This document shows positions 15,054 to 26,700 of a stretch of DNA of 64,000 nt, piece after piece (the first letter of the stretch is position 1; the number at the start of each line of letters is the position of its first letter). Made by a program: the position numbers and the translations under genes. The stretch is from Anolis sagrei (Eukaryota > Chordata > Lepidosauria > Squamata > Anolidae), in contig NC_090022.1 in assembly GCF_037176765.1 (NCBI RefSeq), positions 178,242,117 through 178,306,116 on the forward strand, given 5' to 3'. A model generated the notes under the pieces. That model saw only the letters and a list, made by a program, of their open reading frames with translations. It ran no database searches and had not been told where the DNA came from.

Positions 15054-18000
15054 TCAGAGCTCTCGCTGGGCTTTAGGTGCAAGCCGCAAGTTCACCTCCA
15101 CAGGATAATGGTCACTGATTCCTAGAGCCTGTAGAAATGAGATAGTTTAGATCATTTAGGTCTCTTCCCATCAAATTCAGCATAACTATTTGCACAGCAG
15201 CCATTGCATGTTTCTTTGCATTTGCTTTCAAGGGAGCCCATCATTTCACCTACCTCTTCTTCAGATAGTCCAAGTGCTTGCGTAAAATTGAAAGCCTTGG
15301 CTGATCTGGGCACAACAGCACCAAGCAGCTCTTCTCCATGGACTATGATCCTAGCAAGAAAAGAAAAAACTACATCAGGTTGGAAATACCTTGCTCTACA
15401 TCTAACAAGTGTATAATATGAAGGTGGCTAATGTCTTATCACAGAAAGCAGAAGTCAATAGCTGAACAGGGTTTTGATGGACCGGCCTGTGACAGATACA
15501 ACAGTGTTTCCTTCTGCTCTAATGTTGCATTTCTATCTGGTCTCCAGCTTGATACAGAGAAGAGCAAGGCTTGAGAAAGACTGCAAGTCAAACTGGACAA
15601 TCAACTAGCGCTGTCCTGTTTTTCAGATTTCATTTGTAGTTGTCTTATCCAAAAGTAGGGGAGGGATACCTGTAGCTCTCCAAATGTTTGTTATACTTCA
15701 GTTTCTACCAGTTCTGGCCAGTGAGATCACTAGGGTTGGGGTCACTTAATTCAGTATCTCGTAGTGTTTCCTCAATGGACTTATTCCATACCACACTATT
15801 GTAGTCAAAATACCAGAAATTTTGGCAAAATTGGCAATCTATCTATGTCAATAATAAAAGTCAGTGTTTGTATGCAGAGGGAGGGTGGTGTCTGTGGCAG
15901 CTTTCTGATTGGCTGCCACTTTCACAGGCCACTGTGACCAGCACGGGTGATGGACCTGGACCAAACTTGGCACACATAACCCCCATGACCCCCTTTACAT
16001 CCTGGTGAGGTTTGGGGGAGGACAGACAATGGATGATGGGATTTGAAAGCGTACTTTCAAACGCTTTGGTTCCCACAGACCACTGTGGCCCCCAACAAAG
16101 ACTGATAAAGAGCCCCATAACCCCCATGACCCACTCTGCATCCTGGTGCAATTTCGAGGAGGATGGACCATGGATGATGAGACGAAGTACCTTCAGTCAC
16201 TTCCCGAGACTGCTGCGACCCTCATCCAATGACTGATCAAGACCAAACTTGGCACACAGAGCCCACATGACCCAGTCTACATCCTGGTGCTGTTTCACAG
16301 AGGATGGACCACGGATGATGGGACTTGAAGTACCTCCACTCACTTCCTGAGACCACTGCAGCCCCCAACAAAGACCGATAAAGACCAAACTTGGCACACA
16401 GAGCCCCCATGACCCAGTCTACATCCTGGTGCTGTTTGGAGGGGAATGGACCATGGACTTGCTTAAAGGATTTGTAGTTCACACACTCCCACTGAACCAG
16501 CTCACATGTATGTTTCCTTAATGGACTTACTCCATACCACACTATTGTAGTCAAAATACCAGAAATTTTGGCAAAATTGTCAATTATATGTATAAAAAAA
16601 CAGCTGTAACCAAAATAACAGAATACTTGCAATGCTTTCAGGATAAAAATATGATTTGAATCATAATTGTAATTAGATAATAATGATAGCTCTGGGCCAC
16701 GATAGTACAGTGTGTTAAACCACTAGCTGCAGGATATCTGCTGATTGGAAGGTTAGCAGTTCAAAGGCGCCAGTCAGGGTGAGCTCCCTTCTGTCAGCCC
16801 TAGCTTCTGACTACCTAGCAGTTTGAAAGCATGTAATACGAGTAGATCAATAGGTACCATCTCAGAGAGGAGGAAAAAAGGGTGCCCCATGCAAAACCTT
16901 CTGGGACAGAATACTAACCACTGACACAAAAATTATAAGAAAAATCTATAATCAACTTCTAATATGGGCCACAGAAACCGAGCAAATAAAAAAATAACAT
17001 GATAAACTGGTCAAGAGACATAGGTTGTTCCATACCCCTAGCAGATTGAGATGAAATTTGGCAAAAAAAAAATCAAATACACATACGCTACAGACCTTAA
17101 AGAGAACTGGTACAAGATCTTCTACAGATGGTACCTAACACCAAAGATACTCGCAAAAATCACCAAAGATAAAACAAAAGATTGGTGTTGGAAATGTGGA
17201 AAAGAGAAAGGTATATTCATCCATATGTGGTGGAACTGTAGAAAAGTTAAAAATTTCTGGTCACAAATACATAGGATGATAGAAAAATACTGAACATAAA
17301 ATTTGAACCGGAACCAGAAACACTATTGTTAGGGCTACTAGACTTCAAATTAGAAAAGAACGAAGATAGGATATTTTTTTACCTAATAGCAGCCGCGAGG
17401 ATGACTTTAGCAAAAATGTGGAAAAACAAAGATATTCCAACCAAGAACCAATGGGTTACCAAAATAATGGATATAATAAACATGGATATATTGACGCAGA
17501 GAATCTCTCAGAACTACACAAAACCTTAAAGAACTGACTGGAAAGTAGTGTTAGAATTTATAAAGGGGGAAAATAAAGAGATGTATATAAAGGACTTATA
17601 GATGAAATCCAAGGACTAATCAAACGAGAAAACCGGTAAAGCTAACCAAGTAAGGAGACAAAAAAGCATGTCAGAACAAATCTATGTATAAGGATAAACA
17701 AATAGAAGAGTACACCTGGTATACATACCTGTAGATGTACGTAAACATCAATTGTAGGAGTCATCCCTGGGCGAACCTGGAAGTACCCGACTTACCCAAC
17801 CCCAACCCCCGCTTCCCCTTTCTGTATCTTTCCTCCCCCTCCCATCTCCCTCCCCCATTCCCCTCTCTCTACTCACCTTTCCCTCACAACACCCTATTGT
17901 ATTTACTAGGCCTGTCGGTTTCGTTTCGTTAATTCGTTATTTCGTATTAAAATCGTTATTTTTTGCATATCCGAAGCGATATCAAAACATATTTTTAAAC

Positions 18001-21000
18001 CCGGAAGGGTTTAAAAATATCGAAGCAGCAGCCCCATGTATTTTACGAGCTGAAGCTCCGCTCGTTAATGGCATGGAGGCTGCTGCTGAGCGCGCCATCC
18101 GGCTCTGGCTCCTCCTCTTCCTCCGGAGCCCATTGGATGGCGCGCGCGCGCGCTCACAAGCGGCCTCCGCGCGCCATCCGGCTCTGGCTCCTGCGCCCCC
18201 CTCCTCCTCCTCCTCCTCCTCCTCTTCCTCCCAGCTGGGAGGAAGAGGAGGAGGAGGAGGAGGAGGAGGGGGGCGCAGGAGCCGGAGCCCATTGGATGGC
18301 GCGCGCGGGCTCACAAGCGGCCTCCGCGCGCCATCCGGCTCTGGCTCCTCCTCTTCCTCCGGAGCCCATTGGATGGCGCGCGCGCGCGCTCACAAGCGGC
18401 CTCCGCGCGCCATCCGGCTCTGGCTCCTGCGCCCCCCTCCTCCTCCTCCTCCTCCTCCTCTTCCTCCCAGCTGGGAGGAAGAGGAGGAGGAGGAGGAGGA
18501 GGAGGGGGGCGCAGGAGCCGGAGCCCATTGGATGGCGCGCGCGGGCTCACAAGCGGCCTCCGCGCGCCATCCGGCTCTGGCTCCTCCTCTTCCTCCGGAG
18601 CCCATTGGATGGCGCGCGCGCGCTCACAAGCGGCCTCCGCGCGCCATCCGGCTTGTGTGACTTTTCAGGGCTGTATGACCATGTTCCAGAAGCATTCTCT
18701 CCTGACATTTTGCCCACATCTATGGCAGGCATCCTCAGAGGTCTGTTGGAAACTAGGCAAATGGTGAGTTATATATCATCTAATATTATCTATGGAATGT
18801 CCAGGGTGGGAGAAAGCCATTCAATGCTAATCAAGGTGACCATTACTGCAACATTCACACTTAGCCTGTTTGATCAAGAAAAATTTTTTTTCTAAAATGT
18901 TTTGTAAATAATAACGAAAATTCGTAAATAACAAAACATTTTTTTGGAAAGTTTTGTAAATATTTTAAATATCGAAACAAAAAAACACCCCAATTAAGAA
19001 TCGAATTTAGAAACAAATTTTTTCTTGATCAAACAGGCCTAGTATTTACCCCATGTTTTTAATGTAAACTTGTAAAATAAAAACTAATAAAAATACTTAT
19101 TTTTTTAAAAAGGTGCCCCATGCAGACATGCCGGCAACAACACAATTGGAGAAGTCTATGGACAACAGGCTCCTTGGCATGGAAAAATAGAACAAGAGCA
19201 CCTCCCTATGGCCAGAGTTGAGCATCGTCTCCAAATGCCAGAGATGGACAGGAAGGCCTTTACTTCTTTCTGTTTATTATATGTCGTTTTTGGTTTTTTT
19301 GTGTGTAAAAAGGCAATGAATGTTTGCCTTATATATGTAAAACTGTAATCTGCTCTGAGTCCTTCTGGGGAGATAAAGCAGAATATAAATAAAGTATTAA
19401 AGTACATAAGAATTAAAGGAGTTTCAGCAAGTAAATTTGCATAGATGTTTACGGTACTTGGAAGGTGGGTTTACAAAAATGTTTTTGTGATTATATCTAA
19501 CTACGGGGATATTTTGACACAAATAGAAAAAATTCTGCTGAAACACTACACAAAAATCTACAGATAGTAATCTTGGTCTCACCTTTCCCAACGGTGTCAC
19601 CTGATGCAGTTTGCACTCGCTGAGTGATACCACAAGGTGAAACCAGATTCTCCCAGGATGAGCAAAAGTAGTTGTTTACTGCCATTTGGAGGGCCACAGG
19701 TTTCCCATTTTTTCTGCAGGAATGGTCACGACAGAACTGCTTTTGTATTGTTGAAGGCTTTCATGGCTGGAATCACTAGGTTCTTGTGGGTTTTTTCGGG
19801 CTATAGGGCCATGTTCTAGAGGCATTTCTCCTGACGTTTCGCCTGCATCTATGGCAACCATCCTTAGAGGTAGTGAGGATGTTTGCCATAGATGCAGGCG
19901 AAACGTCAGGAGAAATGCCTCTAGAACATGGCCCTATAGCCCGAAAAAACCCACAAGAACCTAGAACTGCTTTTGTGACTAGTGAGAACACTGACTTTGG
20001 AGAAAAAGGTTAGCCTGATCTGAGTGCTTAGGTTCAGTACCTGTCATAGGCACAGCAGGTCCGGTGGCTCACTGTGGTGTCCTCCATGTCGCTGATGAGC
20101 CAGTGAAAGCCAAGGTCATGCCGCAGGCGGATCCCGGCCCAAGCATTTGCTGGGATGTAGGCACCAGCAGCATTTAGGTCTCCCAGCACCATCACATTCT
20201 GCCCAGACGCAAGTGGGGAAAGTGATTTTTTTTTTGTCATGTCAGGAGCCAATTGAGAAAGTATGGTTAGTATTTATTCAGTTAGCAGCCGTCTCCATCC
20301 CCACCTCCAAAAGGTACCTCAGTTTTCCACTGCTCCATCAATTCCTCGCACATATCAAACAGCAGGTTCAGCTCACGGGCAGCTTCACGAGGACTAGCAT
20401 GATGTACTATGAGCACAAAATCCAGGATGGCTTTAGTTGCACAATGGTGGTTCAGATGTAGGGAAAGAATTGTATATGTATTACTAAAAGGGATAGTCGT
20501 GTAATTCTGTTTTCGGTGTAAAAGTACAATCAGCTCTCTGCAGGCCCGTAGCCAGGATTTCGTTTGGGGGGGGGGGGGCTAAATTTTTTTCAGGGGGGGG
20601 GGTTGGGATGGGGGCTGAGTCTGAGTGAAAGAGGGTCTAGCCTAGCAAACCTTTTGTATCATTACCCCAATACCCCCATGCATATGGGATATATTGAGCA
20701 TGGTGATCAGATCATGATATGAATAAACATAACAGTTTAAATAATGTACCAGTAAGGCCTTTTTGCGAACCACCATGAAAATTTCGGAGGAGGGGGGCTG
20801 AAGCCCCTCAAGCCCCCCCCCCCCCCCCCCCCGGCTACATGCCTGGCTGTCTGAATGCACAAGTTCAGATGCGGCCCTAGGTAATTTTCAATGGTAAACA
20901 AACAGTCTTTTGGCACCCCCTCCCCCAACCAATCACTGATATATATTTTTCTGTTCGTCGTGGGAGTTCTGTGTGCCATATTTGGTTCAATTTTATCATT

Positions 21001-23673
21001 GGTGGACTTCAGAATGCTCTTTGATTGTAGGTGAACTATACATCCCAGTAACTACAACTCGCATATGTCAAGGTCTATTTTCCCCCAAGAGCGCCTCAAG
21101 AACGCCCCTGGGCAAAATCAACTATACTGCAAAGGCTTACTTTGCGTAATGGGTTGAGCCACCTTTGCACGAGTTCTGCATTAACAAATTGAATCAACCC
21201 CAACTTATACTCTACAGTCCATTATTTTCATCAGTGGGCATGTTTAGCCTGAATAAGAAAACGGCTGAGAGGAGACATGATGAGGGCCATGTATAATTGA
21301 TATAGTGCAATATAGGAATATTTAATACTGATATTGTACTATGTTAATAATATATTGTATGTATATATACCTTGTGAGCCACTCTGAGTCCCCTTCGGGG
21401 TGAGAAGAGCAGCATATAAATGTCGTAAATAAATAATAAATAAATAATAAATATGTGAGAGGAAGTCATAGGGAGGAGGAAATAAGCTTGTTTTTTGCTG
21501 TCCTGGAGACTAGGACGTGGAACAATGGCTTCAAACTACAAGAAAGGAGATTCCACCTGAACATGAGGAAGAATTTCCTGACTGTGAGAGCTGTTCAGCA
21601 GTGGAACTCTCTGCCCCAGAGGGTGCTGGAGGCTTCTTCCTTGGAAGCTTTTAAACAGAGGCTGGATGGCCATCTGTTGGGGGTGCTTTGAATGCAATTT
21701 TCCTGCTTCTTGGCAGGGGGTTGGACTGGATGGCCCACGAGGTCTCTTCCAGGTCTATGATTCTATGATTATAAGAGTTTATACTAGAAATTTCTTTTTC
21801 CCTGTTAGTCTTAAAGGTTCTAGAGCAGTGTTTCTCAAACTGAGCTCCTACAGGTGTTTTGGACTTCAGCTCCCAGAAATCCCAGCAAGCTTACCAGCTG
21901 TTAGGAATTGTGGCAGCGGAAGTCCAAAACATCTGGAGGAACAGAGTTTAAGAAACACTGCTCTGCAGGAGTCCTCGTCAAACTGCATCCCTCCAGCTGT
22001 TTGGGCCTCCAACTCCCAGAAGCCCTAACTAGCTTGCTCAATGGTCAGGAATTCTAGGATTTGGAGGCCCAAACAGCTGGCAGGCCACAGTTTGAGGATG
22101 CCTGTTCTGCAGAACGCACAAAATGAACAGTGAATATAGTGTTCTTTAAAAACACACAAACCCACACAAGTTTTTAGTACTGATGGATGAGAAAATGACA
22201 AAAGTGCCAGTGGGAATGGACTGATCAAATTCCAGAAATAGTGTGTATATTTTAAATGTAAAAAGGCATATTTGGAGCAATGGTACTTTACATCAATTTA
22301 GTAAGAAACTACAGCAAGAGAACTAATTTGGTGAAATAGTAAAATTAGCTAAACAAATCACTTAGATTTTATTATCTAGTGTAATTTATATTGGCAGCTG
22401 AAAGGACAATGTATTGTCGAAGGCTTTCATGGCCGGAATCACTGGGTTGTTGTAGGTTTTTTCGGGCTATATGGCCATGTTCTAGAGGCATTCTCTCCTG
22501 ACGTTTCACCTGCATCTATGGCAAGCATCCTCAGAGGTAGTGAGGTCTGTTGGAACTAGGCAAAAGGGTTTATATATCTGTGGAATGAAAGGACTCTTGT
22601 CTGCTGTAGCTAGGTGTGAATGTTTCAACTGGCCACCTTGATTAGCATACAATGGCCTGACTGTGCCTGGGGCAAACTTTTGTTGAGAGGTAATTAGATG
22701 TCCTTGTTTGTTTCCTCTCTGTTGTTGTGCTGTTGCAATTTTAGAGTTCTTTAATACTGGTAGCCAGATTTTGTTCATTTTCATGGTTTCCTCCTTTCTG
22801 TTGAAATTGTCCACATGCTTTTATTTTAGTCAGAGTCGCTAGTAATTATATGGGTAGTACATCTTGAAGTGTATCTATGAGTGCCATTACAATATGTCCT
22901 GCTTTTAAAAATGGCTTCTCTGTGTTGTCTGACATGGTGGTTGTGAGAGTGGTCCAGCATTTCTGTGTTGTCTGCATTCTGTATTCTTCAATGATCCATG
23001 GCTTGAAAATATTTGGAGGAAAAACCCCAAAAGCAATAGTTTGATTTGATCATTTTGTATAAGTGACACCATTTTACTACACCAGTATATATCATAGGAC
23101 TTGAGCATATAAGGATGTTGGTATCCATAATCTATGGATCCATATTAGAACTTTCTCATAGAGAAACTAGGCATTACCTGTCAATGAAGAGTGGAAGCGA
23201 GCCGCAAATGGCCCCCTAACAAAGGCATCAGAGTTTCCCATCTTCCCATCCTCAAATTGCCGCCAGTCAGTAACAGATACAACATCCATCCTGGCAGTTG
23301 GGGAGAAGGAGAGACAAAAAGACACAGCATCCAAGAAGTTTCATGGTTCAAAAGCTTACACTAGGATCCCTCCCTCTGGAAGTCTTAATGTTGGCAGCAA
23401 AGTGTGGCCTCTGGGAAATCCATTAAAAATTGCTCCAGTTCCCCAAATCATTTCTAGTAGTGATGTTTTTGCCTCTCCGGGGCCATTTTGGGCTGAAAGG
23501 ATCAAAGGAGGCTCAAAATATAGCAAATATTATGCTTTTTGTGTATGAGATTTATTTTAATTGCTTTGTATTGTATCTGTTATTGCTTGTATTGCTTGTA
23601 TTGTTGTATTGTGGGCTCGGCCTCATGTAAGCCGCACCGAGTCCCTTGGGGAGATGGTAGTGGCGTATAAATA

Positions 23674-23711
<38 letters not shown>

Positions 23712-26700
23712 TTCAGGACATTTTGAGACAATTATTTTAAAAATTTGCTTGGGTGCCTCTATCATCTTATGGTAACCCCATCAATTTTGTAGTGTTTCCT
23801 TAGGCAATACATACTCAGAGATGGTTTTGCCAGTTCCTTCCTTTGGAATATAAACTACAGCAAATGGTACTTATTAGTAGTCTTCCCTCCAAGTACTAAC
23901 TTAGCTTCAAAAATCAGATCTTCATTTTACAAACTCAGCTGTGACGTACAACGTCGCTAAGTTCTGCACAACTGCGATTAAAATTCGGCGGTTGATGATT
24001 GAGGGTTTAAAGATCTAAGCTTCTCCTCTGGAATATAGATGGGAAATCAGATATAGACTGATATTTATAGGGTTGGATATTCTCCCCTCCCTGGTGCCAT
24101 CCCCACTACCTCTCTTTAGACTGCATTCGGATGATCTTGTGGGTTGAGTTAGGCTTTAATAACTACTTGTTTTGTTTTTTAGCTTAGGTTTTAAAATGTG
24201 TTGAAGTTTACAACAAGCAAAAACATAACCCCTTGAGTTTGATGTGAATGTACAGGACTGGGTACCCATGTTGTGATCTGGGCATCGACCGTAATAAACT
24301 TTACTTTACTTTACTTTACTTTTTACCTTGATCCAATCTATGAGAAAGTGAATTTAGTCCTGGGCATTGAGGATGCACTGCAAGCATAATGTAGCTTTGT
24401 TAGTTGATGTTTCTATCCCTCTTTAATGCCAAGCGGATCAAGGCAGCATACAGAGGAACTCTCTGCCTTTTTATCCTCACAACAACCCTATGAGGCAGTG
24501 ATTGATCCAAGGCCATTCTGATGAGTAAGGATTTGGACTTTAAGTCTTTTTACCACCAGTCCCAACAGAATACCACTACATTCCCATCACAAGTTCTGGC
24601 CCAAGTTACCTATCTGATTGCATCTCCACCTACGAACCCACTAGGACTTTGAGATCTTCTGGGGAGGCCCTGCTCTTGATCCCGCCTGCAACACAGGCTC
24701 GGTGGTGGCCCCTCGGCTGTGGAACGCCCTTCCCACGGACATCAGATTGGCCCCCTCATTGATGGTATTCCGGAGGAAAGTGAAAACCTGGTTATTTGAA
24801 CAGGCATTTAAATAAGCAGTGAAATGAATTTCAGGAAATGGAACTACGACTGACGAGTTTGGATCATGATTCTAGTTATGAGATGCCACTGAATGTTTAT
24901 TACTGTTAAATTGTTTAATTTGTTTCTGTGTTAACTGTTTTTAAGTACCTTGTTGATGCCGCATTGAATTTTTGTCTTGATTGTTCGCCTTGTTTTTGCT
25001 TGTTGTAAACCGCTATGAGTCGCCTTAGGGCTGAGAATGGTGGTATACAAATGAAGTAAATAAATAATAATAATAAAATAAATATGCATATCTAGTTCTT
25101 CCTAAGATAGGCAAACTTATTCCTGCGTCTTCAGAGACAGGTGTGTAAGCTCTTATTCCTGAATGTGCCTTCATAGGACAAATGATCATTCTGCACACAA
25201 AAGTTTCCATGGAAAGGGATTGATTTATTATAATAATAAGGAGCTCCCGGTGGCGCAATGGGTTAAACCCCTGTGCCGGCAGGACTGAAGACCAACAGGT
25301 CCCAGATTCGAATCTGGGGAGAGCGCAGATGAGCTCCCTCTGTCAGCTCCAGCTCCTCATGCGGGGACATGAGAGAAGCCTCCCACAAGGATCGTAAAAC
25401 ATCAAAACATCCGGGCATCCCCTGGGCAACGTCCTTGCAGACGGTCAATTCTCTCACACCAGAAGCGACTTGCAGTTTCTCAAGTCACTCCTAACACGAC
25501 AAAAAAAATTATAATAATCATCATATCAGAGTAAGACCGACTCAATAGTTTCAGTAATTCATTCCAAACATAACTACAGGCAGTTCCCGAGTTACAAACA
25601 TCATAGTTAAGAACAGGGGTGAGACAACAGAAAATGAGAGGAATCTCCCCCTCAGAAGAGAAATTCACTCCTGAAAGTTTTCATGGGAAAGAGGGTCTCC
25701 ATTGAAGCTTTCTCACCAATCCTTATTTCCACAATAAGCCAATTTTCTTTCAAAATCCAATTATAAAGACGTGGATGTTCCACTGTGCTTTTGACTAGAC
25801 AATTCCTCAGATAGCTTTGCCCCAACTAGTACCCAAAATCTTGTCCTCCCACTTTACTATTGTTCTGTACCCAAAGTTATAATGCTCTATCTTATACTGC
25901 CCTCTATCTCTCCTCCTGCCATATGACCTATGCACTTTATCTATCGTCCCTATACTCACAATTGTATTTGCACCAGTCTACCCACCCATGCTCAGAAACT
26001 TATTATTATCGCAGAGTTTATTGGTTATTAGTTTGATGTTTTGCTTTTATATTTTGTTATAATGTTGTTGTTTTATGTTGTTGTTTATATATTTTAAGGT
26101 GCTATATTTTAACCATGTTGTTCCAGCTCGTATACATGTAATCCGCCCTCAGTCCCTTCAGGGAGATGGGGGTGGAGTACAAAAATAAAGTTGTTGTTGT
26201 TGTTGTTGTTGCTGCTGCTGCTGCTGTTACAGGGACAGAAAGGGAGGTGAAATCTTCTGAACAGGGGCATGGACAGCAAAACAAAACACCACAGGGATGT
26301 TAACCCTTCCCTATGCTACCCAAAGCTTATATCTAATCTATATGTACCTGTCCGAACATGTCTCCTTCCACATCCCACCTTGGAGTTTAAGATCTTCTGG
26401 GGAGGCCCTGCTCTTGGTCCCACCTCTTTCTCAAACATGTTTGGCGGGGACGAGAGACAGGGCCTTCTCAGTGGTGGCCCCCCACCTGTGGAATTCATTT
26501 CCAGGAGAAATTAGGTCATCATCATCCCTCCTCACTTTTAGAAAGAAGGTAAAAATGTGGATGTGGGACCAGGCCTTCAGGCAATTAGGCAGAAAGGACA
26601 ATTGAAAGTATTGACAATGGCTTGGGAAAGGATTATGGATAAGTTAAGGGGAGTACTCAATCATAGCATATGGCTAGATAAATGACCATTAGACTGGTAA

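Larger units (their letters stand above)
16894..19111 (+). mobile_element. L1 LINE 3' end, carrying a nested hAT MITE
   Basis: Encodes eroded L1 ORF2 C-terminus, with the piece WYKIFYRWYLTPKILAK followed by CWKCGKEKGIFIHMWWNC and FWSQI (17051-17293), typical of the Cys-rich L1 ORF2 end. It then continues into a 3' UTR and an A-rich tail. The 3' UTR is interrupted by a hAT MITE at 17907-19041. Confidence 0.8.
16690..19215 (+). mobile_element. tRNA-type SINE split by an L1 insertion
   Basis: The SINE head and middle are at 16690-16893 (acagtgtgttaaaccactagc; gagtagatcaataggtacc). The rest resumes at 19125 (gacatgccggcaaca). A 13-bp target duplication, ggtgccccatgca, sits at 16881-16893 and 19112-19124. 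Confidence 0.75.

Noticed and set aside
15765-16584. Small LTR element with 74-bp terminal repeats
   Set aside because: The repeats lack TG/CA ends and no short target duplication is seen; left as unclassified.
18068-18657. CRISPR-like regular repeat array
   Set aside because: The units are adjacent inverted repeats without unique spacers, in a vertebrate genome.
18068-18895. Several long open frames (up to 275 codons) on both strands
   Set aside because: They are the GC-rich hairpin array read in different frames. They repeat themselves, are Ser/Pro/Glu runs, and occur on both strands alike.
25240-25320. tRNA gene suggested by A- and B-box motifs
   Set aside because: This is a SINE head, with no full cloverleaf and a SINE body and tail attached; the same holds for the other tRNA-like heads.
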